A stretch of DNA of 64,000 nucleotides from Pedobacter segetis (GTDB lineage: Bacteria; Bacteroidota; Bacteroidia; Sphingobacteriales; Sphingobacteriaceae). This document shows, piece after piece, positions 1 through 8,353 of the stretch (positions are counted from its first letter, which is position 1; each line of letters starts with the position of its first letter). The notes under the pieces were generated by a model. The model saw only the letters and a list, made by a program, of their open reading frames with translations, was not told the origin of the DNA and did not search any database. The translations under genes were made by a program, and so were the position numbers. Location of the stretch: positions 62,001-126,000 of the forward strand of contig NZ_JAEHFY010000009.1 in NCBI RefSeq assembly GCF_016623585.1, given 5' to 3'.

Positions 1-39
1 ACAGCCATTGGTAAAATCAAAGGAGCTAGAAGTTTTTAA
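1..39 (+). CDS. possible 3' end of an upstream gene
   Basis: The first 12 codons in frame 1 read TAIGKIKGARSF and end at a TAA at 37-39. This could be the tail of a gene that begins before the window, in the same direction as the sulfatase. A 12-codon open stretch is very weak evidence, and frame 2 is also open to position 49. No family can be assigned. Confidence 0.2.
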   Translation, partial: TAIGKIKGARSF

Positions 40-201
40 CTGCTAGCATTTAAAAAGTGTTAAAGTTAATATGGAATTAAATCAGCGATAAAAGAGTCCA
101 TTTAAATTATCAGATAAGATTACTTAATAAATACCACTTAAAATCATCAAATAATAATCATAAATGAAGTGCTACAATATTTTAGTATTAATAAATTAAA
201 A

Positions 202-2292
202 ATGAGAAAATCAACTACAATTTTTTATTTTATCTTCCTTTTACTCGGAGTTACCCAAAACCTAAAATCTATTGCCCAAGAAATTCAGAAACAAAGGCCC
301 AATATCATTTTTATTTTAACAGATGATTTAGGAGTTGGAGATGTTGGAGTATTTTTTCAAGACCAACGTAGGTTAACAAATGATAGAAATAAACCATTTA
401 CAGTTACACCTTATTTAGATAAAATGGCTCAAGAAGGAGCCGTTTTGGATCAATATTGCGCAGCTCCAGTTTGTGCTCCTTCAAGAGCCTCCATTATTTT
501 AGGGCAAAGCCAAGGTCATGCCAATGTAAGAGATAATCAATTTGATAAGGCGATTAATAACAACTATACCATTGGTAATGTCATGCAAATGATAGGCTAT
601 AGAACCATAGCTATTGGAAAATGGGGATTACAGGGCGATCCTAAATGGTCTAAAAATGGGACTTTATGGCCTGCAGTACCTATGAAAAGAGGTTTTGATG
701 AATTCTTTGGCTACATGAGGCATGAAGATGGTCATGAACATTATCCTCATGAGGGTATTTACGCCAATAAAAAGCAAGTTTATGATGGATATAAGGAAGT
801 AAGTAAAGATTTGGCTAAATGTTATACTGGAGATTTATGGACAGCAAAAGCCAAACAATACATTATTAATCACCAAAAAGGACCGGATAAGAATAAGCCT
901 TTTATGATGTATTTAGCCTATGATACACCGCATGCAGTTTTAGAGTTACCAACCCAGGCTTATCCATCTGGTTTTGGTTTAGATGGCGGAGTTCAATGGA
1001 TCGGAAAGCCAGGTCATATGATCAATACTGCTGATGGTAGTCCAGACTCATGGATCGATCCTGAATATATTAATGCGACCTATGATGATGACAATAATCC
1101 AGCAACTCCAGAGGTGGCTTGGCCTGACATCTATAAACGTTACGCTACTATAACAAAAAGAATTGATAATCAAGTACATGATGTTCTGAAGTTACTGAAG
1201 GATTTGAATATTGATCAAAATACTTTAGTTGTTTTTACTTCTGATAACGGCCCCTCTATTGAATCCTACATTAGAAATGAACCTTACAAGGCGAACTTTT
1301 TTGAAAGTTTTGGACCTTACGATGGGATTAAAAGAGATGTTTGGGAAGGAGGGGTGAGAGAACCAACTATCGCCTATTGGCCAGGACATATTCAATCTGG
1401 ATTAAAAATATCAAACCCCAGTATGTCTTATGATTGGATGCCAACCTTTACAGATGTAGCTGGCTACAAAGGTCCGGTAAGATCTGATGGCGTGTCCCTA
1501 TTGCCAGAACTAACAGGTAAAGGAGTTCAAGCTAAAAGCAATATTTATGTGGAATATTTTAACAAAGGAAAAACACCCGAATATGCTGAATTTACCCCTG
1601 CCCATAGAGATAGAGAAAGAGGACAAATGCAAATGATTAGATTGGGGGATACCGTAGCGATTAGATACAATATTAAATCGCCAAATGATGATTTTGAATT
1701 GTATAAAATCAACGAAGATCCTAAGCAAGCGCATGATTTGAATAAATCTGAAAATCTAAAGCAGTTGCAGACATATCTTAAAGGCAGAGTTTTGCAAATG
1801 CGACTACCTGATAGTTCTGCGCCTAGGCCTTATGATGATTCCTTAATTCCTGCAAATAAAATCATTGCAAATACAAATGGATGGTCTAGAACAGAGTATA
1901 ACAATAAAACCCCTTGGATAAGTGCCCCAAAAGGAGGAGTTAAAAGCGCTGATGTTAAAGATATAAAGTTGGATAGATTAGCGTCCTCTTCGGTCTATTT
2001 CGATGGGTATGTAAATATCCCTTCCGATGGGCATTATACTTTTAAAATGAAAGCACAAGGAAAAGCTTTTCTAAAGATCCATGAGATTGCTGCTATTGAT
2101 GAAGACTACAATTATAAAGGAGAAGAAAAGCGAGTGACTTTAAATTTAGCAAAAGGGTATCATCACATCAGATTATATTTTATGAAAGTAAAAGGAGAAA
2201 CCCCTGATTTGAAATTGGCTTACTCTCACGATGGAACAAGGTTTAAAGATGTAAATTCTTATGTACCAATTAATCGTATTAAAATTAAGTGA
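202..2292 (+). CDS. secreted S1-family sulfatase with C-terminal PA14-like domain
   Basis: This is a formylglycine-dependent sulfatase, predicted to remove sulfate esters from a polysaccharide in the periplasm or at the cell surface. The metal-binding start NIIFILTDDLG and the sulfatase signature CAPSR (Cys about residue 91, the residue matured to formylglycine) are both present. GKWG, DTPHA and SDNGPS motifs follow in the usual order. I chose the ATG at 202 rather than the GTG at 169 because it starts a clean signal peptide (MRKSTTIFYFIFLLLG). The last 150 residues or so (SVYFDGYVNIPSDGHYTF onward) form a beta-rich PA14-like module. That module is the part copied twice more downstream. The gene is followed closely by a GH16 gene and faces a SusC/D locus, so it probably belongs to the same PUL. 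The exact sulfate position it attacks cannot be read from sequence. Confidence 0.92.
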   Translation: MRKSTTIFYFIFLLLGVTQNLKSIAQEIQKQRPNIIFILTDDLGVGDVGVFFQDQRRLTNDRNKPFTVTPYLDKMAQEGAVLDQYCAAPVCAPSRASIILGQSQGHANVRDNQFDKAINNNYTIGNVMQMIGYRTIAIGKWGLQGDPKWSKNGTLWPAVPMKRGFDEFFGYMRHEDGHEHYPHEGIYANKKQVYDGYKEVSKDLAKCYTGDLWTAKAKQYIINHQKGPDKNKPFMMYLAYDTPHAVLELPTQAYPSGFGLDGGVQWIGKPGHMINTADGSPDSWIDPEYINATYDDDNNPATPEVAWPDIYKRYATITKRIDNQVHDVLKLLKDLNIDQNTLVVFTSDNGPSIESYIRNEPYKANFFESFGPYDGIKRDVWEGGVREPTIAYWPGHIQSGLKISNPSMSYDWMPTFTDVAGYKGPVRSDGVSLLPELTGKGVQAKSNIYVEYFNKGKTPEYAEFTPAHRDRERGQMQMIRLGDTVAIRYNIKSPNDDFELYKINEDPKQAHDLNKSENLKQLQTYLKGRVLQMRLPDSSAPRPYDDSLIPANKIIANTNGWSRTEYNNKTPWISAPKGGVKSADVKDIKLDRLASSSVYFDGYVNIPSDGHYTFKMKAQGKAFLKIHEIAAIDEDYNYKGEEKRVTLNLAKGYHHIRLYFMKVKGETPDLKLAYSHDGTRFKDVNSYVPINRIKIK

Positions 2293-2375
2293 GTTTTGAT
2301 CCAAGCAAAAAGTGATTTTTAAAACCTTAATAAATGAATTCAATTAACCAATTATATCACACAAAAAAGAATAAA

Positions 2376-3251
2376 ATGAAAACTTTTAAATTAACTAAAA
2401 TTGCTGATTTTCTTTTTATTGCCTCAATCTTTATAGCTGTAGGGTGTAAAAAGGGATCAACACAAATGCCTAACCTCAAACTAAATGAAGCTCAAACTCA
2501 AAGTAGTGATTCAACAGGGAAATGGGAAACGGTTTTAAATGGCACATCCTTTACTTCCTATCAAACTTTGGAAGCCAATTGGAATTATCTTTATCCTTGG
2601 GGATCGGACCATAACGGGACCGCTAGAATGTATGCAAGCAGTACTGATAGGAGTCAGCTTTATATTGAAGAGCCAGGCATTTTAACGATAAAAGCAACTA
2701 GGATTTACGATAATTTAGGCATAAGTTCTGCCGCTCAACATTTACCCATTCATTATCGTTCAGGTGCTATCAATTTAAAACAACACGTAATCTTAGATGA
2801 TAAATACCCTACCTGGCAAATAAGCGGAGATTTTAAAGCCCCAACCATGAGGGGCGCTTGGCCAGCCTTCTGGATTTCCTCTGCTGGTCCATGGACAGCC
2901 GAAAGTGATATTCTTGAAATCAAAGGCACACCCGTAAATCATGCAAATACCTATGATGGGGGTTGGGAGTCTAACACTACTAATTTGCCCGATGCGGATA
3001 CCAAATGGCACAATTATGAGGTGGTAATCAGCAGAATTCTTGATGGGGCGGGAAACCCTACCTTAAATGCAAGATGTGATTACTATATAGATGGATCATT
3101 TATAGGTACCCACACTGGCTCAAATTTTTATAATAAAGAATATTGGGTAATCATTAATATGCAGATGGAAGGAAGTGGAGGTTCTCCAGGCCCTACCCAA
3201 GATATCTACTATTATGCAAAAAATGTACTAATAAAAAGATTTGCTAAATAA
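2376..3251 (+). CDS. GH16 family glycoside hydrolase, lipoprotein, copy 1
   Basis: This is a surface or periplasmic beta-glycanase of the GH16 fold. The catalytic signature is ESDILEIKG, an ExDxxE pattern with the beta-bulge seen in laminarinases, agarases and carrageenases: nucleophile Glu, Asp, acid/base Glu at about residues 176, 178 and 181. The preceding WPAFWI block is also typical. Starting at the ATG at 2376 gives a lipoprotein signal ending AVGC; the upstream in-frame ATG at 2334 would add 14 residues before it. The mature protein is about 270 residues, a single catalytic domain with no visible binding module. It lies 84 bp after the sulfatase, and the pairing suggests a sulfated galactan-like substrate (inference). 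The second copy at 3642 is about 95% identical. Confidence 0.88.
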   Translation: MKTFKLTKIADFLFIASIFIAVGCKKGSTQMPNLKLNEAQTQSSDSTGKWETVLNGTSFTSYQTLEANWNYLYPWGSDHNGTARMYASSTDRSQLYIEEPGILTIKATRIYDNLGISSAAQHLPIHYRSGAINLKQHVILDDKYPTWQISGDFKAPTMRGAWPAFWISSAGPWTAESDILEIKGTPVNHANTYDGGWESNTTNLPDADTKWHNYEVVISRILDGAGNPTLNARCDYYIDGSFIGTHTGSNFYNKEYWVIINMQMEGSGGSPGPTQDIYYYAKNVLIKRFAK

Positions 3252-3280
3252 CTGATCGGAGGACTTAATCTGAAATTTAC

Positions 3281-3558
3281 ATATCCCTTCCGATGGGCAT
3301 TATACTTTTAAAATGAAAGCACAAGGAAAAGCTTTTCTAAAGATCCATGAGATTGCTGCTATTGATGAAGGCTACAATTATAAAGGAGAAGAAAAGCGAG
3401 TGACTTTAAATTTAGCAAAAGGGTATCATCACATCAGATTATATTTTATGAAAGTAAAAGGAGAAACCCCTGATTTGAAATTGGCTTACTCTCACGATGG
3501 AACAAGGTTTAAAGATGTAAATTCTTATGTACCAATTAATCGTATTAAAATTAAGTGA
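3281..3558 (+). pseudogene. orphan copy of the sulfatase C-terminal domain (1)
   Basis: This is a second copy of the last 92 codons of the sulfatase, created by the tandem duplication. The only obvious residue change in the ORF portion is Asp to Gly (EDYNYK to EGYNYK). The internal ATG at 3313 could start an 81-residue product, but it would lack both the catalytic domain and a signal peptide. It is therefore most likely a non-functional by-product. It sits 30 bp after the first GH16 gene and may serve only as leader DNA for the second one. Confidence 0.8.
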
Positions 3559-3641
3559 GTTTTGATCCAAGCAAAAAGTGATTTTTAAAACCTTAATAAA
3601 TGAATTCAATTAACCAATTATATCACACAAAAAAGAATAAA

Positions 3642-4532
3642 ATGAAAACTTTTAAATTAACTAAAATTGCTGATTTTGTTTTTATTGCCTCAATCTTTAT
3701 AGCTTTAGGATGTAACAAGGAATCAACACAAATGCCTAACCTCAAACTAAATGAAGCTCAAACTCAAAGTAGTGATTCAACAGTGAGATGGGAAACGGTT
3801 TTAAATCGCAAATCCTTTACTTCCTATCAAACTTTGGAAGCCAATTGGAATTATCTTTATCCTTGGGGATCGGACCATAACGGGACCGCTAGAATGTATG
3901 CAAGCAGTACTGATAGGAGTCAGCTTTATATTGAAGAGCCAGGTATTTTAACGATAAAAGCAACTAGGATTTACGATAATTTAGGCATAAGTTCCTCCGC
4001 TCCACATTTACCCATTCATTATCGTTCAGGTGCTATCAATTTAAAACAACACGTAATCTTAGATGATAAATATCCTACCTGGCAAATAAGCGGAGATTTT
4101 AAAGCCCCAACCATGAGGGGCGCTTGGCCAGCCTTCTGGATTACCTCTGTTGGTCCATGGACAGCCGAAAGTGATATTCTTGAAATCAAAGGCACACCCG
4201 TAAATCATGCAAATACCTATGATGGGGGTTGGGAGTCTAACACTACTAATTTGCCCGATGCAGATACCAAATGGCACAACTATAAGGTGGTAATCAGCAG
4301 AATTCTTGATGGGGCGGGAAACCCTACCTTAAATGCAAGATGTGATTACTATATAGATGGATCATTGGTTGGTACCCAAACTGGCTCAAATTTTTATAAT
4401 AAAGAATATTGGGTAATCATTAATATGCAGATGGAAGGAAGTGGAGGTTCTCCAGGCCCTACCCAAGATACCTACTATTATATAAAAAATATACTAATAA
4501 GAAAATCTGCTAAATATCTGCTAAATAACTGA
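3642..4532 (+). CDS. GH16 family glycoside hydrolase, lipoprotein, copy 2
   Basis: This is a tandem paralogue of the gene at 2376, with the same lipoprotein signal (ending ALGC) and the same ExDxxE catalytic motif ESDILE. Differences from copy 1 are scattered substitutions, such as KG to NK after the lipid-modified Cys, IGTHTG to VGTQTG, and ISSAG to ITSVG. The C-terminus also differs: an 11-bp direct duplication shifts the frame and replaces the short native tail with KYLLNN. The catalytic residues are intact, so the enzyme is probably active. The two copies may give more enzyme or be starting to diverge in substrate preference (inference). Confidence 0.86.
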   Translation: MKTFKLTKIADFVFIASIFIALGCNKESTQMPNLKLNEAQTQSSDSTVRWETVLNRKSFTSYQTLEANWNYLYPWGSDHNGTARMYASSTDRSQLYIEEPGILTIKATRIYDNLGISSSAPHLPIHYRSGAINLKQHVILDDKYPTWQISGDFKAPTMRGAWPAFWITSVGPWTAESDILEIKGTPVNHANTYDGGWESNTTNLPDADTKWHNYKVVISRILDGAGNPTLNARCDYYIDGSLVGTQTGSNFYNKEYWVIINMQMEGSGGSPGPTQDTYYYIKNILIRKSAKYLLNN

Positions 4533-4557
4533 TTGGAGGACTTAATCTGAAATTTAC

Positions 4558-4835
4558 ATATCCCTTTCCGGTGGGCATTATACTTTTAAATGAAAGCACA
4601 AGGAAAAGCTTTTCTAAAGATCCATGAGATTGCTGCTATTGATGACGGCTACAATTATAAAGGAGAAGAAAAGCGAGTGACTTTAAATTTAGCAAAAGGG
4701 TATCATCACATCAGATTATATTTTATGAAAGTAAAAGGAGAAACCCCTGATTTGAAATTGGCTTACTCTCACGATGGAACAAGGTTTAAAGATGTAAATT
4801 CTTATTTACCAATTACTCGTATTAAAATTAAGTGA
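4558..4835 (+). pseudogene. orphan copy of the sulfatase C-terminal domain (2)
   Basis: This is the third copy of the sulfatase C-terminal coding segment. It carries more changes than the second: one extra T in the cccttt run, one A lost before the internal ATG, and V to L and N to T changes near the end. The two small indels break the reading frame that would join it to the upstream part of the domain. An 81-codon frame from 4590 remains open. Nothing suggests that it is expressed usefully. Confidence 0.78.
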
Positions 4836-4885
4836 GTTTTGATCCAAGCAAAAAGTGATTTTTAAAACTTTAATAAATGAATTAT

Positions 4886-5345
4886 AAAATAGGCTTTATT
4901 GCATCCTTTTTTCATCCACAGCCTTGAAAGCGCAAGAAAAATATCTTTATTTCGAATCTCGCCCTGTCCTTAGCTTGGCGGATCGGAATGAGGAAAAGGA
5001 AACTACGGACCAGATAATAAGAATTATTTTTTAATCCTGTAAAAAGCAAAAACCAAGCGCCCGGTTCAGTAAATGAGCCGGGCTTTGGTACATATTGGAA
5101 TTACGGAAAATCATTTCCTGTTCTTTTCAGCCCGCAGGAGCCTTTCATAAAGTTTCACAATCTTATCGATGGGTTGAAGGTAAAAGCCCCTTAAGGGCTG
5201 CAAGCAACTTTCTTAATGTGGTAGCGGATGCTGTTAAAATAATTGAAGTAAGCTTCCCTCCACTAGTTTAAGTTTGTTGGTTGAGGCAAAAAACAAGGAT
5301 AGAGCATAAGTACAAATTTATCCTCGATTCAAAAACTTGGAGTAA
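4886..5345. other. intergenic stretch with a hairpin and no clear gene
   Basis: No intact gene is visible between the tandem array and the T9SS gene. On the minus strand, short fragments in several frames (such as LRKLLAALKGLLPSTHR) suggest decayed coding DNA, but no family can be named. The only clear structure is the hairpin at 5059-5083. Confidence 0.5.
5059..5083. terminator. GC-rich hairpin, possible terminator
   Basis: GCCCGGTTCA and TGAGCCGGGC pair over 10 bp with one G-T wobble and a 5-nt loop. Only a short T run (ctttgg) follows on the plus strand. It lies 174 bp beyond the last repeat unit and could end transcription from the sulfatase/GH16 genes. Confidence 0.5.
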
Positions 5346-7190
5346 TTATTCCTTGATAATTTTCTTCGTGGTTTTTACTCCATCAATATCCAATCTCAAC
5401 CAATAAATTCCCGTTTTTAAGTTCGATAAGTTTTGATCTAAATGTGTACTCCCCGAAGGTAGTTTAAATGATAATTTAACTTGCCCGACGGTGTTATAAA
5501 TTTCTGCTTGACCTTCTTTTTTTACTTCAGGATAATCTAAGCTGATTTGATTTTTTGTTGGTATTGGACATACTTCTACATCTAAAGTTTGTAACCCTTT
5601 AACAGCCACTACAGAGGAATATTTAAAAGTTCCATCTAAATCAACCATTTTTAATCTGTAATAAACGGTATAATGACTCAAATCTTTATCAACAAATTGG
5701 TAGTTATGTGTACCACTGGTGTTTACCGCATCTACACTACCTATTTCATTAAATTGCTTTCCATCTATACTTTTTTCCACCACAAAATGAGAGCTATTCA
5801 CTTCTGAAGCAGTTTGCCAAGATAATTGATTAAAGTGATCACGAACTTTTGCTCCAAAAGACTCTAAAGTAAGTGGCAAAGTGGAAGGACTACCTGGAGT
5901 GAAACTTATACCCCTGAATTGTTGGGTGGAACTTGCAGTTACTAAAACGCTAGGTGTTGGAGCAGTGGTTAAATTAGTTAAAGCATTGGCATCTATCACC
6001 TTGATGATTTTGTTTCCATCAGCAACACCGTACAAAATAACATCACTTCCTGATCTTTCTCCAGTTAAACCTCTAAATTGAGAAGTACCATTAACTATAG
6101 TATATTTATAATTCCAACTTCCGGATTCTAAAACATATTTTTTGATTCCAGGTGTATTGGAACCATTGACATTAGAAACATAAACCACATCCGGACCAGG
6201 AGTTCCATCCATATCGGCCACAACATATTGATAAATATCTACTTGAACACCACCATTTGCAATAGTTTTAGATAAATCTGAATTATTCAAGTTAATTGGA
6301 CTTGAGGCCGTTTCTGGCAAAGGTGTAGAAAAACTAGCCAGCCTAACTACATCAGTACTTCCGATAGTTCCTACGTTTCCAGAAATATATAATGTACCTC
6401 CAAAGATTTGTGGAGAACGCAAATTATTACCAGTGATATTAACAGGGGCTGCAGTAGTTCCTTTTTCCTTAAAAACTAATCCTGCCACACCACCAGAACT
6501 GGTACTCCCTCCAGCCCAGAACTTGGTCCCATTATCGTCACATACCGCTCCAAAAATATCTCCTTTGTTAAATGTATTTGTCAATTGCACCGTATCTAAA
6601 GTTTCATCTGCTGAAAGCCTTAGTATAACACGTGGATAAGCTGAAGATGTTGTTGAAGCAATATTTTGTGTGCCTGCTGGTGCATTGTAAACCCCCAATG
6701 AAAAATAGTTGCCATTTTGAGACAAATTACCTAAACCTTCGCCTTGATTTCCTGTTGCAAGCGAATATTGGGTATTATCAATACTATGAACTGCACCTAC
6801 TGTACCGCTAGTAGAATATTCATTTAAGGTAATGGCAGAAGAACCACTTGATGTTGGATCTACAACCACTACCAATAAGTTACCCGCTGTAAAAGCCGTA
6901 GGAGCATTGCTTATACCCGTGTTAGACTTCCTATTTAGAAAGACCGATTGATTTTTAGAAACAAAACTGCTTTGTTGAATCTTTTTAGCACTTAGGTCTA
7001 TTCCATTAAAAACCTCAAAATTGGGAAGAAGTGGATATTGATATCTTGCTTTAAAGTAATCAACTTTTTGTTTATCAGTTTGATGAAACTTTGGTTTTTC
7101 ATCATTTATTTTCTCTGAGGCACTTGAAGCCAATGCAGAGAAAACCATAGTACATAGTAACAATCTTTTCTTGTTGTAAAAATTTAACAT
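5346..7190 (-). CDS. secreted protein with type IX secretion C-terminal sorting domain
   Basis: This is a 614-residue protein with an N-terminal signal peptide (MLNFYNKKRLLLCTMVFSAL). A long beta-rich central region follows, with propeller-like repeats such as GNYFSLGVYN and GTKFWAGGS. A fibronectin-like segment (LPLTLESFGAKVRDHFNQLS) precedes a C-terminal type A sorting domain ending GIYWLRLDIDGVKTTKKIIKE. This tail is the usual signal for export through the type IX system and anchoring or release at the cell surface. There is no enzymatic motif I recognise. It lies 257 bp downstream of the SusCD operon, separated by a strong terminator, so it is probably transcribed on its own. It may bind a substrate or another surface component, but its function is unknown. 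Confidence 0.8.
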   Translation of the reverse strand: MLNFYNKKRLLLCTMVFSALASSASEKINDEKPKFHQTDKQKVDYFKARYQYPLLPNFEVFNGIDLSAKKIQQSSFVSKNQSVFLNRKSNTGISNAPTAFTAGNLLVVVVDPTSSGSSAITLNEYSTSGTVGAVHSIDNTQYSLATGNQGEGLGNLSQNGNYFSLGVYNAPAGTQNIASTTSSAYPRVILRLSADETLDTVQLTNTFNKGDIFGAVCDDNGTKFWAGGSTSSGGVAGLVFKEKGTTAAPVNITGNNLRSPQIFGGTLYISGNVGTIGSTDVVRLASFSTPLPETASSPINLNNSDLSKTIANGGVQVDIYQYVVADMDGTPGPDVVYVSNVNGSNTPGIKKYVLESGSWNYKYTIVNGTSQFRGLTGERSGSDVILYGVADGNKIIKVIDANALTNLTTAPTPSVLVTASSTQQFRGISFTPGSPSTLPLTLESFGAKVRDHFNQLSWQTASEVNSSHFVVEKSIDGKQFNEIGSVDAVNTSGTHNYQFVDKDLSHYTVYYRLKMVDLDGTFKYSSVVAVKGLQTLDVEVCPIPTKNQISLDYPEVKKEGQAEIYNTVGQVKLSFKLPSGSTHLDQNLSNLKTGIYWLRLDIDGVKTTKKIIKE

Positions 7191-7348
7191 AGCTTTAATT
7201 ATTGGTTCGGGGTAAATTTATTCTGGATAAGAGAAATAAAAATATCAAATGCGGGTAATTCTATCTCAAATTGAAAAACATCCTCATTAGCATTAAAAAA
7301 GCCATAAAATCTAAAAGGAACCCATCTTCAATGGATAGAATAAATAAA

Positions 7349-7384
7349 AAACCTCTGAGTTTAAATAAATAAACTTAGAGGTTT
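7349..7384 (-). terminator. Rho-independent terminator of the SusCD operon
   Basis: A 15-bp inverted repeat (aaacctctgagttta / taaacttagaggttt, one G-T pair, 6-nt loop) is followed on the minus strand by a T-rich tail. It lies 63 bp past the stop of the DUF1735-type gene and separates that operon from the T9SS gene. Confidence 0.8.
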
Positions 7385-7446
7385 AGTGATCGGCAAACAA
7401 GAAACTTAAATTATAAACTTCATAGCGAGAAGTTTAAACGTTTAGT

Positions 7447-8337
7447 TTACCATTCTTCAAATCTTAATTCAGATTCTGGAGATTGCCTTAAGATTAGGGT
7501 ATCTTTAACAGAAAACACACTAGTTCCTTGATCATAATTGTAATTAAGGAAAAGAGATTTTGAATTCAAATCATAAGTACCACTTCCGGTAACATTATTA
7601 GGTGCTGTCTTTGATAGATCTACTACTGAAACATTAGATCCATTTAAAACTAATTTTAGGTTAGGAGTTGATTTACTTCCAGATCCTGGAGTTTGCAACT
7701 CATTCACACTTAAAGTAGATAAAGCCCAGGTTGCATTTTGATTGAGGTCTTTATTTGTGTAACTATTAACTGTTGAACCTGAAGTTTCTACCCCTTTATG
7801 ATAATAAGTACCACTATACGGGCTAATGTACTTTACTACCAAAATAGTATAATCTTTAGCTTCATGATTTGCATCACCTCGTAAAACCGAATCAGTTGTA
7901 GAACTTACAATTCTTAGAGGCAAAGCATAGATATTAGTTACGCTAGCCTGATCAGCAGTAAAAAATGATTTATTAAGTGTTACTTTTACCTCTCCTAATA
8001 CCTGGCCTTTAGGAATAATCATGGTTGAATTATCACTGAGCGTATAATAACTAGTAGGTAATAAAGTAAATGAACTCGCTCCTGGAACTGTAGTTAATAA
8101 TGAGGGATCAATTTCATACTTCACAGTTTGATCTTTGGTATTTGATCTTACTCCACCCATCATTACTCCAACCCTAAAACTCATATCATCATTAGCCACT
8201 ATCGTTCTCAACGGCTTTTGGGATGCAAAATAAACCGTACTGTAGGTGTAATCTACAACATAGGACTCGTATTTTTTACAAGCGGTAAAGCATAAAGCTA
8301 CACCTGCTATAAAAGCTATATTCTTGAATAATTTCAT
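7447..8337 (-). CDS. DUF1735/DUF4361-type surface lipoprotein of a PUL
   Basis: The 296-residue protein begins with a lipoprotein signal (ALCFTACKK). The first part (YSTVYFASQKPLRTI onward) resembles DUF1735. The second part, with YSGTYYHKG and NATWALSTL motifs, resembles DUF4361. Proteins of this kind occupy the position after SusD in many Bacteroidetes PULs and are thought to be surface glycan-binding proteins. It is the last gene of the operon, 16 bp after the SusD gene, and is followed by a terminator. The ligand would be the same polysaccharide as that handled by the neighbouring SusC/D pair. The family assignment rests on pattern and position, not on an alignment. Confidence 0.78.
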   Translation of the reverse strand: MKLFKNIAFIAGVALCFTACKKYESYVVDYTYSTVYFASQKPLRTIVANDDMSFRVGVMMGGVRSNTKDQTVKYEIDPSLLTTVPGASSFTLLPTSYYTLSDNSTMIIPKGQVLGEVKVTLNKSFFTADQASVTNIYALPLRIVSSTTDSVLRGDANHEAKDYTILVVKYISPYSGTYYHKGVETSGSTVNSYTNKDLNQNATWALSTLSVNELQTPGSGSKSTPNLKLVLNGSNVSVVDLSKTAPNNVTGSGTYDLNSKSLFLNYNYDQGTSVFSVKDTLILRQSPESELRFEEW

Positions 8338-8353
8338 TGTTTTGTTTTTTAAA

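Larger units (their letters stand above)
2015..4885 (+). repeat. tandem duplication, unit about 1.27 kb, 2.3 copies
   Basis: Unit 1 is 2015-3280 (sulfatase C-terminus plus GH16 gene), unit 2 is 3281-4557, and partial unit 3 is 4558-4885. The offsets are 1266 and 1277 bp. The 11-bp difference is a small internal duplication (ctgctaaatat-type) at the end of the second GH16 gene. The copies are nearly identical over most of their length, so the event looks recent. Similarity ends just after position 4885. The arrangement fits unequal crossing-over or replication slippage rather than transposition, because no inverted ends or transposase are present. Confidence 0.92.
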
